Part shown: one piece after another, positions 1-8,800 of the stretch
Position numbering within the stretch: the stretch's first letter is position 1
Layout of the letters: each line of letters starts with the position of its first letter
Assembly: GCA_006503475.1 (NCBI GenBank)
Contig: RSEH01000426.1
Span: 1 to 20,277 of the forward strand
From: Stentor roeselii
Taxonomy: Eukaryota; Ciliophora; Heterotrichea; Heterotrichida; Stentoridae
Direction: 5' to 3'
DNA: 20,277 nucleotides
Translations under genes and position numbers: made by a program
The notes under the pieces: model-generated
What the model was told of the DNA's origin: nothing
Seen by the model: the letters and a program-made list of their open reading frames with translations, nothing else
Database searches by the model: none

Positions 1-104
1 AAAATCAACTTATTCCTCCAACCCACAATCCTCCCAAACTAATCAACCCAAACCCTAAAAAAAATTTCTAAAATTCCAAAAAAAATTGCTATAATAATTC
101 CCAA
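1..104. other. Upstream region of the Rab gene
   Basis: This is noncoding sequence before the first start codon. The first 60 bases are pyrimidine- and A-rich with almost no G on the + strand, then it turns A-rich. I see no recognisable promoter motif. It includes one CCCTAA-like hexamer, which I do not take as telomeric. Confidence 0.5.
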
Positions 105-734
105 ATGTCCGATTCTTACGATTACAACTACAAAATAATTTTACTTGGCGACGGCGGAGTTGGGAAAAGCAGCATGATTCAACGTTACGTATACGACAAG
201 TTCAGCATCCACACAACTCCCACCATCGGCGTGGCGAACACGACGAAAGTAGTCTCAGTAGACGGTGAAAAAATCTTACTGAACATCTGGGACACTGCAG
301 GTCAAGAGAAGTACAGAAGTATGTTGAACTCGTCCTTCAGAGGCTGCAGGGCAGCCATCATGGTTTACGACATCACAAATGAAGTCACTTTCAGAAACTT
401 GGACTATTGGTTCGAGCAGATCAGAACTATTGGAGGCGAAAACGTGAAGTATCTGCTTATTGGAAATAAGGCAGATTTGGAAAGCAGTAGAAAAGTCACT
501 CAAAAGGCAGGAATGGATATGGCTAGGAATCGAAATATGCTGTTTATGGAAACTTCTTGTGTCAGTAATTATAATGTTGAAAGGGCTTTTCAGGAAATCG
601 CGGAAGGACTTTATAGGACACAAACTGGACATATCGCTTCTAAGGATGAGGAAGGGAATGGAGGACTTAGAGGAATTTCGATTTTAAGTCATAATACTGA
701 TGTTCCTAAACCTCAGTCGAAATGTTGTCGGTAA
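105..734 (+). CDS. Rab-family small GTPase
   Basis: A 209-residue small GTPase of the Rab type, which would cycle between GDP and GTP on membranes and direct vesicle traffic. All nucleotide-binding motifs are visible: P-loop GDGGVGKS (15-22), switch I with TTPTIG (Thr40), switch II WDTAGQE (62-68, catalytic Gln67), NKAD (121-124) and the ETS base-contacting loop (149-151). The C-terminus is SKCCR, a double-cysteine end of the kind geranylgeranylated in Rabs, which supports Rab rather than Ras or Ran. Length is normal for a Rab. The ATG is the first in frame and follows an A-rich leader. I cannot assign it to a numbered Rab subfamily. It ends in TAA, 125 bases before the next start codon. Confidence 0.95.
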   Translation: MSDSYDYNYKIILLGDGGVGKSSMIQRYVYDKFSIHTTPTIGVANTTKVVSVDGEKILLNIWDTAGQEKYRSMLNSSFRGCRAAIMVYDITNEVTFRNLDYWFEQIRTIGGENVKYLLIGNKADLESSRKVTQKAGMDMARNRNMLFMETSCVSNYNVERAFQEIAEGLYRTQTGHIASKDEEGNGGLRGISILSHNTDVPKPQSKCCR

Positions 735-859
735 ATTTAATATATTTGGAGATTTAGGTGGGGCTTTTTGGTGGAGGTTTAGAGATAAGGAGTTGTTGTT
801 TGAGTATTGGATTTAGAGAGAAACGGAAGCATAAAGTAATTTTCCCTTCTCACTATATA

Positions 860-1309
860 ATGGATCGTTGCATCGGAAATACTTTCATAAAACAAGGTTC
901 AGATTACACTATTGATGCAATAACTGAACATCCAATAGTTTTACTATTTTTCGGAGCTTACTGGTCTCCACCATGCAAAAAAGTCCTCGATCCTTTAAAA
1001 TCCCTATACCAATCAGCAAACGAAAACAATAAAATCCTCGAAATAATCTTCATAAGCTGCGATTTTAACGAGCAAGACTTCTCAAAGTTCACGAAAAAAA
1101 TGCCATGGGTATTCATTCCCTTCAAAGAAATAATCCTTCGAGAGATAATAACCCGTCACTACGAAGTCCTGGGCATTCCTTCATTACTTCTAATAGACAA
1201 GTCAGGATCAGCTATAAAATCAGTTTTAAAAGACTTATCTAAAGAAAATCCAGAATCATGCATAAACACTTTATTCGTGTACCTCAACGAGACTTCACGT
1301 TCATCTTAA
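860..1309 (+). CDS. Thioredoxin-fold protein, nucleoredoxin/tryparedoxin-like, altered active site
   Basis: A 149-residue protein. The frame is open further upstream to about 758 but has no ATG there, so the start is ATG 860. The thioredoxin fold is recognisable: a hydrophobic strand (about 25-32), then the active-site segment YWSPPCKK (34-41), then FISCDFN, then the cis-proline loop GIPSLLLID (105-113, Pro107). Nucleoredoxins and tryparedoxins carry WCPPC here. In this protein the first, attacking cysteine is Ser36 and only Cys39 remains, so normal dithiol-disulfide chemistry is unlikely. The codon is TCT, one base from Cys TGT. It could be a chaperone-like or regulatory thioredoxin relative, or a monothiol enzyme of altered mechanism. 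The stop codon lies 21 bases before the kinase start. Confidence 0.82.
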   Translation: MDRCIGNTFIKQGSDYTIDAITEHPIVLLFFGAYWSPPCKKVLDPLKSLYQSANENNKILEIIFISCDFNEQDFSKFTKKMPWVFIPFKEIILREIITRHYEVLGIPSLLLIDKSGSAIKSVLKDLSKENPESCINTLFVYLNETSRSS

Positions 1310-1330
1310 CCAATTTAAATCTAGGTAAAT

Positions 1331-2398
1331 ATGGGAAACACAGGCTTTACTGAAATAATTAAACCCAACCAGCTTGATAGAAGTGATTTTCACTGTCAAT
1401 ACGCTATCGGCAGGGGAGGCTTCGGCAAGGTCTGGGTTGTTGAGTTCAGATCTGACCGTCAAATGTACGCCATGAAGGAAATGTTGAAACTTAGAATCGT
1501 TTCTAAGCAAAGTGTTAGCTCTGTACTTAATGAACAGAAATTACTCTCTGTACTTAGACATCCTTTTATTGTTAATATGAAATTCGCTTTTCAGGATAGG
1601 GAAAACTTGTTCTTGGTCATGGATTTAATGAAAGGAGGCGATTTGCGTTACCATTTGAATAATAGGGAAAGGTTCAATGAAGAAGAGAGTAAGTTTTTTA
1701 CGGCTTGTATTGTTACTGGACTGGAGTATTTGCATGTGAATAATATTATACATCGAGATATTAAACCGGAAAATCTTGTTTTGGATAATAAGGGTTATCT
1801 TAGAATCACGGATTTTGGAATTGCAAGGATTTTGTCATGTGATAATTCTAGAGATACCTCGGGAACTCCTGGGTATATGGCTCCAGAAGTGCTAAACAGA
1901 CAAAAACACAACATAGAAGTAGACTATTTTGCATTAGGTGTTATAGTTCACGAATTCATGCTGGGGAGAAGGCCCTATCTCGGCAGGTCTCGAAAAGAAA
2001 TAAAAGAATTTATAATGGCAAGACAAGCAAAACTAATAAAATCAACAGTTCCTCAAGGTTGGTCAATTGAAGCAGTTGACTTTGTAAATAAACTTCTCAT
2101 CAGGAAGCCTGATGACAGGCTGGGGTTCGGAGGTCCTCATGAAATAAAAAATCATGCATGGCTCAGAGACTTTAACTGGAAAGCCTTACTTGAGAAAAAA
2201 ATTGACGCTCCTTTTAAACCCCCTGAAGATACCAACTTTGACCCCAGAGCTTTGATTAACTGGAAGGAAGACTTGGATTATTCTATCGATTTTTCCACAA
2301 TACAGCCTTTGTTTAAAAAGTATTATTATGACTGGAGAGATATCAAAAATAAACCGAATGAAACTACTTTAAAAGCAAAAGTTGAAGATTTTAAGTAA
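1331..2398 (+). CDS. AGC-family Ser/Thr protein kinase, YANK/STK32-like
   Basis: A 355-residue kinase with every catalytic motif intact: glycine loop GRGGFGKV (27-34), ATP-binding Lys49 in YAMK, helix-C Glu68, HRDIKPEN (141-148, catalytic Asp143), DFG (161-163) and APE (184-186). The combination of GGDLRYHL near 102-109, the activation segment TSGTPGYMAPE and an AGC-type tail ('FKPPEDTNFDPR') places it with the AGC kinases, closest in style to the YANK/STK32 group. I see no regulatory domain beyond the kinase core and tail, and no canonical C-terminal FxxF hydrophobic motif. It starts MGN, so Gly2 could be N-myristoylated as in some YANKs, although Phe6 is a poor fit to the consensus. Its substrates are unknown. 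It starts 21 bases after the preceding stop. Confidence 0.93.
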   Translation: MGNTGFTEIIKPNQLDRSDFHCQYAIGRGGFGKVWVVEFRSDRQMYAMKEMLKLRIVSKQSVSSVLNEQKLLSVLRHPFIVNMKFAFQDRENLFLVMDLMKGGDLRYHLNNRERFNEEESKFFTACIVTGLEYLHVNNIIHRDIKPENLVLDNKGYLRITDFGIARILSCDNSRDTSGTPGYMAPEVLNRQKHNIEVDYFALGVIVHEFMLGRRPYLGRSRKEIKEFIMARQAKLIKSTVPQGWSIEAVDFVNKLLIRKPDDRLGFGGPHEIKNHAWLRDFNWKALLEKKIDAPFKPPEDTNFDPRALINWKEDLDYSIDFSTIQPLFKKYYYDWRDIKNKPNETTLKAKVEDFK

Positions 2399-2752
2399 AT
2401 CAGTAATTATTGTAAATTAAGAGGTTGTGAACGGGTTTCATGATAATATAAAATCATGAGATTTTTATAACTTAATTATTACTTTTGTCAATACTCTTCA
2501 TCATAATTCCTTAAAATTATCAAAAACTCAATTCCATTAAATAATCTATTTACTATGATTTAAAATAAAAACTTTCAGCAATCATTAAAAATTCTCTATA
2601 AATAAATTCGATTTATATACAAAGTACTACAAAAATCACACCTATCAAAATAATTCTTCAAACCTTTCCATCCTTCCAATCCACATCATCATCCCATCAC
2701 CCGATCCAAAATCTACAGAAATCCAAATCACCCAAAAAAAAATCCTAAATAA
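2399..2752. other. 354-base intergenic region, kinase to phosphatase
   Basis: No coding frame of note on either strand and no tRNA-like structure. It is AT-rich, with an inverted repeat at 2438-2459 near the kinase end. The last 120 bases before the phosphatase start are nearly G-free on the + strand (C/A/T-rich), like the leader of the Rab gene, so this base bias may mark promoter or 5' leader DNA in this genome. Confidence 0.5.
2438..2459. other. Short inverted repeat (possible 3' UTR hairpin)
   Basis: TCATGAT and ATCATGA pair perfectly (7 bp) around an 8-base AT loop, 40 bases after the kinase stop. The stem can extend by about three pairs, two of them G-T. It could be an RNA 3'-end hairpin or chance in AT-rich DNA. 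Confidence 0.25.
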
Positions 2753-3691
2753 ATGGAAACCCAGCCTCTATCAAGAGACCTATCACAAGAATACATATCA
2801 AGATACGAAGAGTTACAATTTTGCGAGATCTCAATTCCATTCCGAGAGTTTTACAATCATTCCCAAGCGCGTAACCAAGGTCTAGAATTTCGTATAATCA
2901 AGAAAATAACAGAGACAAAAGGTCACGCAAACCATTTAGTCGAGAACTACGGGAACACTCTTTCCTTGAACCGTTACCCCGACATCCTGCCTTACAAGGA
3001 CACGATGATAACTCCATCGAACACAGAATACATGAATTCAAGTCTAATAAACGGCTTCGGACCAGATTCAGGAATGTTCATCGCGACTCAAGCTCCAATA
3101 AAATTCACAACAAACAGTTTCTGGCAACTTGTCTGGGAAAATGACGTACCACTTATCATAATGGGCTGTAATCTCATTGAAGATGATGTCGAAAAATGCT
3201 CGCCGTACTTCCCTGAAGAGGAAAAAGTAACAACTGAGGACTTTGAAGTGTTTCTTATCAGAACACAAACAAGGTTCCCTAATTTAATTGAAAGAAAACT
3301 TTTACTTACTAATCCTTCCTCTGCTGGTCAAAGATTTATCACGCATGTTCAGTTTACTGCCTGGCCTGACCTTTCAGTTCCTAATTTAAATGAAGATTTC
3401 GCAGGGATTCGCTTTTTGATTGAAAAAATTGAGAGAAAATGGAAAAAATTCAATGGAAAGATTTTAGTTCATTGCTCGGCTGGAGTTGGAAGGACTGGCG
3501 TTATTATCGCTATTTATAACATGATTGCTGAAATCAGAGCTCAGGGGACTTTATCTGTTTTTAAAACTGTCAGGGTGTTAAGGGAGCAGCGATGGGGAAT
3601 GGTCGCTACTGAGGAACAATATGGGTTTATTTATAGGTTTATGGAACATTGGGTCAGTGCTTATTTGCTGCAGACCGCAAATGAACATTAA
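2753..3691 (+). CDS. Classical (tyrosine-specific) protein tyrosine phosphatase
   Basis: A 312-residue single-domain phosphatase that would remove phosphate from phosphotyrosine. Visible motifs in order: LNRYPDILPYKDT (72-84, the phosphotyrosine-recognition NRY segment), GPDSGMFIATQAP (103-115), the WPD loop (204-206, general acid Asp206), the signature VHCSAGVGRTG (239-249, nucleophile Cys241 and Arg247), and the Q-loop (Gln289). All catalytic residues are present, so it should be active. There is no signal peptide, membrane segment or SH2/FERM domain, which suggests a soluble cytoplasmic enzyme. The stop codon TAA overlaps by one base an ATG at 3691, but I place the next start at 3721. Confidence 0.95.
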   Translation: METQPLSRDLSQEYISRYEELQFCEISIPFREFYNHSQARNQGLEFRIIKKITETKGHANHLVENYGNTLSLNRYPDILPYKDTMITPSNTEYMNSSLINGFGPDSGMFIATQAPIKFTTNSFWQLVWENDVPLIIMGCNLIEDDVEKCSPYFPEEEKVTTEDFEVFLIRTQTRFPNLIERKLLLTNPSSAGQRFITHVQFTAWPDLSVPNLNEDFAGIRFLIEKIERKWKKFNGKILVHCSAGVGRTGVIIAIYNMIAEIRAQGTLSVFKTVRVLREQRWGMVATEEQYGFIYRFMEHWVSAYLLQTANEH

Positions 3692-3720
3692 TGTTGTTAG
3701 GCTTAATTTTGTTTATAAAA

Positions 3721-4284
3721 ATGAACTCGAAGAGGTTCAAAGAAAGGTTTAAGCATAAAGCTTCTTATGTTACTAGAAATGGAAAACTTACTATTACTCC
3801 TGAAAACTTTATTCCTAAGTTTCCGATGTTTAAAACTCAATGTCATTCTTATGATGATTATTTACATACTTCGAATAGTTCTTCTAAATCGAACTTAACA
3901 CCTACGCCGATATCTCAAAATAACTTGCAACATTTTAATCATTCTCCAGACATTTTTTATGAAGAGAACTTAAACAAAATACAGATAATTAAAATTTCAG
4001 GGTACAAGCCGAGTAGTCACTTTGTTATAAAAAAAACTCATTCTTTTCTGGATAAGAGGGAAAATGACCAAGAGTATTACTCAAAAGAGTTTCAAAAAAT
4101 TAATAGAAAAAAATTATCTTATAGATCAGAAGTGAAAGGACACAACACATCTTATTCAAGTAAAAGACTTTCAGGGACTTCTCAAGGAATGTTAGAGAAA
4201 AAGAAAACTTATTCGGGAAGGACTTTCGCACGACAAGTGTCTGGAATTCGAATGACACCTAAAGAGATGTACATAAAGAATTGA
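3721..4284 (+). CDS. Unrecognised basic protein
   Basis: A 187-residue protein of unknown function if read from ATG 3721. An in-frame ATG at 3691 would add ten hydrophobic residues but overlaps the phosphatase stop codon, so 3721 is preferred. The sequence is rich in Lys, Arg, Ser, Tyr and Asn, opens with a very basic stretch (SKRFKERFKHK), and has no membrane segment or domain I recognise. The composition suggests a largely disordered protein that could bind cytoskeleton or nucleic acid, but that is inference only. It ends in TGA. If TGA coded Trp, as in Blepharisma, it would run 12 codons further to a TAA. It is convergent with the small gene on the other strand. Confidence 0.6.
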   Translation: MNSKRFKERFKHKASYVTRNGKLTITPENFIPKFPMFKTQCHSYDDYLHTSNSSSKSNLTPTPISQNNLQHFNHSPDIFYEENLNKIQIIKISGYKPSSHFVIKKTHSFLDKRENDQEYYSKEFQKINRKKLSYRSEVKGHNTSYSSKRLSGTSQGMLEKKKTYSGRTFARQVSGIRMTPKEMYIKN

Positions 4285-4405
4285 CTTAAAAGTAACTTTG
4301 AAGTCACAATAGTTAAATAATCGTTTCTATTTAAATCAACTATCAAAACGAATCTTTTATTAGAAAAAGATAAATTCATGAATTTTCTTCAATGTTTTGT
4401 GATGA

Positions 4406-4699
4406 TTAAAATTTCACTTTTTTGATTACGTGGAAGTGACAAGATTTTGAATAAGAATGTAAAGATTTTTTGATTTCGTCTATCCTTTCGATTTTCTTTG
4501 GAGGGGATGAGTTCAAGTAGTTTATTAACAAAGCTGATGGCTTTGGTCCTGGTGTGTAGACTGGAGTTTTTGATTTTCCGAAGCTTGGATTAACTGTTGG
4601 TCGTCTGAGGACTTTGAAATGTGTTGACCTTACTCCTGGTTTGCCGAAATAACTAGCTTGGGTTAATGACCTTATTTTTCTTCTATCAGTCGTTTCCAT
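4406..4699 (-). CDS. Unrecognised small basic protein
   Basis: A 97-residue frame on the minus strand, ATG at 4699 and TAA at 4406. It fills a gap with no competing frame and lies divergent from the gene starting at 4754 and convergent with the gene ending at 4284. The protein is basic and Pro/Ser-rich in the middle (SKTPVYTPGPKPS) with a lysine-rich end, and no domain is recognised. Its position in an otherwise empty interval and its low-repeat composition favour a real gene. Its size and lack of homology that I can name leave doubt. Confidence 0.5.
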   Translation of the reverse strand: METTDRRKIRSLTQASYFGKPGVRSTHFKVLRRPTVNPSFGKSKTPVYTPGPKPSALLINYLNSSPPKKIERIDEIKKSLHSYSKSCHFHVIKKVKF

Positions 4700-4753
4700 G
4701 GTAATTATTATCTAGACTAGGTCGGCCTAAACCTCATTCAAATAAATAAATAA

Positions 4754-5803
4754 ATGGACTGGGATCCTTTGAACCTAAGAAACTACGGCCAAGCAACTTA
4801 CAAGAAACTGATGACATTACTTGTATCCTGTGTGGTTTCGCTAGCTCTTGCATTGATTGTATTTATCGTAGCATCCTTAGGCCGAGACGAAGTAACCGAG
4901 ACTTCAATCAACGTAACAAAAAAATAGTCATTTCACCAAGAAAACCTGAATAACTACCTTCAAAGCATCGCTGTGAGGACAAAAGTGATGCCAAGTCAAG
5001 GCCACGGAGTTCAAGACCAAATGACCTGGACAAACAAAGAACTTCCCCAAAATAAATTACTTCTAAAAGACTTCGACGACGATGACTACATCCCATCTTA
5101 TCATCTTTTCGCAAATGACTCTTCACTAAAATACGCAACTTTTGACTTCAGTGAAGAAATGGTCCCTGTTGGCAACTCACAAGAAAAATGCGTTTATTTT
5201 GAATACGCGGCTTCAAGTCAAAAACAAAACTCGAGGTCTTACATTCCACTTTTAGACCTTCCTGATTGTTCCAACGCGAAAACAGGACTTTGGAGTGAAA
5301 ATGACCCGAAAATTGGAGTTGCAGTGCCTAGTTGGATCCAGCACAGTTTTTCTTTATCCTGTTCCGGAAAGTCCTGCACGAATCATTGTGAGAAAAAAGG
5401 GGGAATTTGGGTGGAAGGTGTTGAAGGAAGTTCTGGAAATTGTTATACTTATGAAATACTTAGTGAAATTTGTGTCAAGGTTGAAAGAATTGTTGATATT
5501 TATGATAAAGTCAAGTTTAGGTTTGATGGAGGGTGCTTTGAGAAAGAGATGGTTGGGAAATATATTCAGGCGAAACCTAGAACTGTTTATCGATTCTCCA
5601 ATGTTCCGATTTTGTTAAGGTCTAACTCTGATCCTTTTATGACTGTTACTCAAAGTCATTCAAAGAGTAAGTCAACTTCGAATCATTTGTTGAATCTTGT
5701 TGCTTTTCTACTCATGTTGGTCGCTTTGGTCACTGGAGCTTTCTTTGGAGTTGAATATAAAAAAGTGAAAGCGTCGGGTGAAGGATACAGAGAACATCCA
5801 TAG
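4754..5803 (+). CDS. Two-pass membrane protein with Cys-rich central domain; contains a 15-base intron
   Basis: Exon 1 is 4754-4912 (53 codons) and exon 2 is 4928-5803, giving 344 residues. Without splicing, the frame ends at a TAG that is the last three bases of the 15-base intron. Removing it joins two frames in phase 0. Exon 1 holds a hydrophobic segment (about 19-42). Exon 2 continues into a large polar region with eight cysteines (including SCSGKSC and GCF), an even number suited to disulfides, then a second hydrophobic segment (about 306-328) and a short basic tail. The predicted layout is two membrane spans with the Cys-rich part in the lumen or outside, and both tails cytoplasmic. I do not recognise the family. 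Its stop lies 32 bases before the next gene. Confidence 0.78.
4913..4927 (+). other. 15-base spliceosomal intron
   Basis: GTAACAAAAAAATAG: it starts GTA, ends TAG, is exactly 15 bases and is A-rich inside. It lies in phase 0 and contains the only in-frame stop separating two open frames. The downstream frame has no ATG until well inside conserved-looking protein, and the upstream one would otherwise make an isolated 57-residue peptide. Confidence 0.85.
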
Positions 5804-5835
5804 TCCTTAGTTAAGTTTAATGAAAAAAGTTATAA

Positions 5836-8800
5836 ATGGCGATAAGTCCCATTAAAAGCATCGGTGAATTGCCATACCTATCATTCAAGCAAGTCTTTAA
5901 ATCCTTCAGAGAAATCGGAAAAAACCAGAACTTTATCAATATTTTCATAACATGCTTAGAGCATCTTATAATTTACACTCGAGGAGCCGGTTTAAAAGAA
6001 TTCATTGAGACCGTTTTTTCGATGATCTCATCAGAGCAGCTTGAGTCAATCAAAGAACTTTTTTCAGATGTCTTCGAAGACCTAGAAGACCTGATGAATA
6101 AAAAACAGATGAAAATATTGACTTCCATGATTTATGACTGTAACTTTATAAACTTCCTTGTAAATTTCTCTGAGATGATTGAAGTCCCAGTCGTTAAATC
6201 AAGTTCAGATGAGAGTTTCAATGAATTTTTCTACTTCTCTGAAAAAATGCGGATAAATTTCGTGATACTAACGATTAAGTGGAAAGAAACAAAACTCCTT
6301 CATCAAAACTCTTTAGTTTCTTTATACCTTTTAGCAGAAAAAAGTGGATTCATAGTTCTTTTTCCAGTAAAGTACCAAAATTTATACTTGAAATCAAATG
6401 AAGAACAAGAAGAAAAAATAGTAAAAGATGAAGACATGAGGAAAATCAATAATATTTCAAATAACGTTAAACAAAATACAAGGTCTTTATCAGAGGCAAG
6501 CCATAAACTTCGAAACTTTTCATCTGATAACAAAGATGACGTCGAAAACCGCATGAGACTCAGAGCTAAAGCCTTGAAACAAAAACGAGAACAAAAGCGT
6601 CAAGATGAAATTATCAAAAAACAAGAACAAGAAAAAATAGCAGAACTCGAAAAAGCTGAAAATTTGGAAAAACTTCAGCAGTTTGAAATGAGAGAATCTG
6701 AAAAAAGTAGAGAAAAAGCTCGACTTGAAGAAGAAAATAAAATGCTTAGAGAATGGAAAAAATCTGAAGATGAAAAAAATTTGAAAAAACAGGAAAAAAT
6801 TTGGAATGATTTGGAAAATAATCAATTTTCTGAGGATGAAAATTTAATTCAAGCTATTGAAAATATTCACAAGTCTGAAGAAGAAAAAATTTTAGAAGAA
6901 AAAAAAAATCTTGAATTGCAAAAACAAGAACTGGAAAATTTGATGAATGAAAAAAATAAAATATCTGAAGATTTGAAAATTGCGGAAGCGAAAATGATTG
7001 AAGAAGAACAGAAATTGTTGCAGGAAAAAAATTTTCATGAAAAAAGGAAGATTGAAGTAGAAAAAAATATTGCTAATGAAAGGTTACAGCTTATGGTTAA
7101 GAAACAGGAGGAGGAAAAGTGGATTAGTGATGAAAGACACAAGTTAGAGGTTTTTAAGATTCATGAAGAGAGAAAACTTCAGGATGAATTAAGAAAGATT
7201 GAAAGTAGAAGACTTGCAGAAGATCGTAAAATAGCTGAAGAAAAAAGATTTGTAGCTGAAAGTCGACTGAAAGAAATGAAGATCATGATGAACGAATTTA
7301 AAAGAGGCTCAAAAACCCCTCAACTTGTCATGAGTTCCGAAACAGAATCAAATAGTTTTAAAATCGATTCAAATAAATCTAAAAAACCTGAAGATTCTTC
7401 AGAAACTCAAAAAAAAATTCAAGAAATTATAGATTCTTTAGGAAATAGTGAAAAAAATAAACGAAATTTCACTTTTACTGAACTTTCTACACTAAAAAGT
7501 GATGAAATCTTGATAAACACTCTAAGAAAAGAAAAAATTCCAAAAATTTCATCAAAAGAAGAAAAAATTCCAAAAATTTCATCAAAAGAAGAGAAAATTC
7601 CAAAAGATGAGAAAATCTCAAAATTTCGACCAAGAAATGAAAGAATTTTTAAAATTCCTTTAAAAGAAGAAAAAATTTCTGAAATTCCTTCAAAAGATGA
7701 GAAAATTTCTAAAAGTTTCTCAAAAGAAGAGGAAAAAAAAGAAATAACTGATACAAAACAAGAAATTTTCATGAAAAATTACTTGAAATTCAAGCAAAAA
7801 TCTAAACTCGGACAACAAACGCCTACTGAAGAGAAAAAAGAGTCTTGGCTTGATGAACAAAAGCGTTTAATTGAAGTAAAAAAAATCGAAGTAGAGAAAT
7901 TATTAGAAAGTACGAAAAAAATTGAATTTCGAAGAAACTCTGACAGAAGAAAAACTGAAGAAAAGTCAATCTTGGAAGAATCAAGAAAAATTCTTGAGAA
8001 TAAAAAAAATCAAAGAGCTGGAAGGTTTACAAGCTTTGATAATTCGATTCAGGATTTGAGTCCTATTGATAAGAAGTGCAAAGGGCCTCAATCTGTGCTA
8101 GGTGGGGGAATATTTGATGAGATTTTTTCAAAGAGCATGAGTCATTCATCTGATAAATTTGAAGACGATTTAGAAGAAATTCGTGAACTAAGTTCAAACT
8201 TAAAAGACCTGAACTTAACCAATTCAAATTTTTCAAGTCCTTGCTCAATAATCAAGCTAGAGCCAGTCCAAATGTCAGAATCTAATCCCACTCCAAAAGA
8301 CCCTCCAGAAACACCAACTCTCCCCAAATCAATCCATTCAGACCTAAAATCCGAAGGCACATGCGACAAAAAATCAATATGCGGAGGTCTCTTCTGCCTT
8401 CAATGTTCAAAAGACCTAAAAAAATCTTCTCTTTTCTTAAAATGCCAGAATTGTTGTCCTTCTTTCTTCAAAGCCCTTCCTCATCAATCATCAAAAGTGA
8501 TTTATCCATCAAAAAAACAAACTTGTTTAAAATGTTCTCAAAATTTCTCAAAAGGAGAAGAAATTTGGTGTTTTTGTTGTTTTCTTCAGTTAAAAATCTT
8601 CAATAAACCCTTTACAACTTGTGAAAGCTGCCAAAAACCTGGGTCTTTACAATGGGTTGATGCGAATTTTGGTGAAAATCTGGAAATTTGCAATTTTTGT
8701 GGAGAAAAAAGAATTCAAAGTGCACTTTTAGAGATTTGTGGAAAATGTGAAGAAATTGTTTGTTTTATTTGTTTGAGGAAAAATCCGTTTGTGGCGTCTG

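Noticed and set aside
45-60. CCCTAA-like hexamer near the left end as a telomere
   Set aside because: It occurs once with no tandem copies, followed within 60 bases by a normal gene.
3691-3720. Upstream in-frame ATG for the basic protein, overlapping the phosphatase stop
   Set aside because: The overlap TAATG would leave no untranslated sequence between two eukaryotic genes, and the added residues are hydrophobic, unlike the rest of the protein.
4282-4320. TGA read as Trp, extending the basic protein to a later TAA
   Set aside because: Long frames in the window contain dozens of TGG tryptophans and no in-frame TGA, so the standard code is the simpler reading.
7419-7772. Minus-strand frame rich in Phe/Ser within the coiled-coil gene
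   Set aside because: It is a shadow of the Lys/Glu/Ser repeat on the plus strand, with no independent support.
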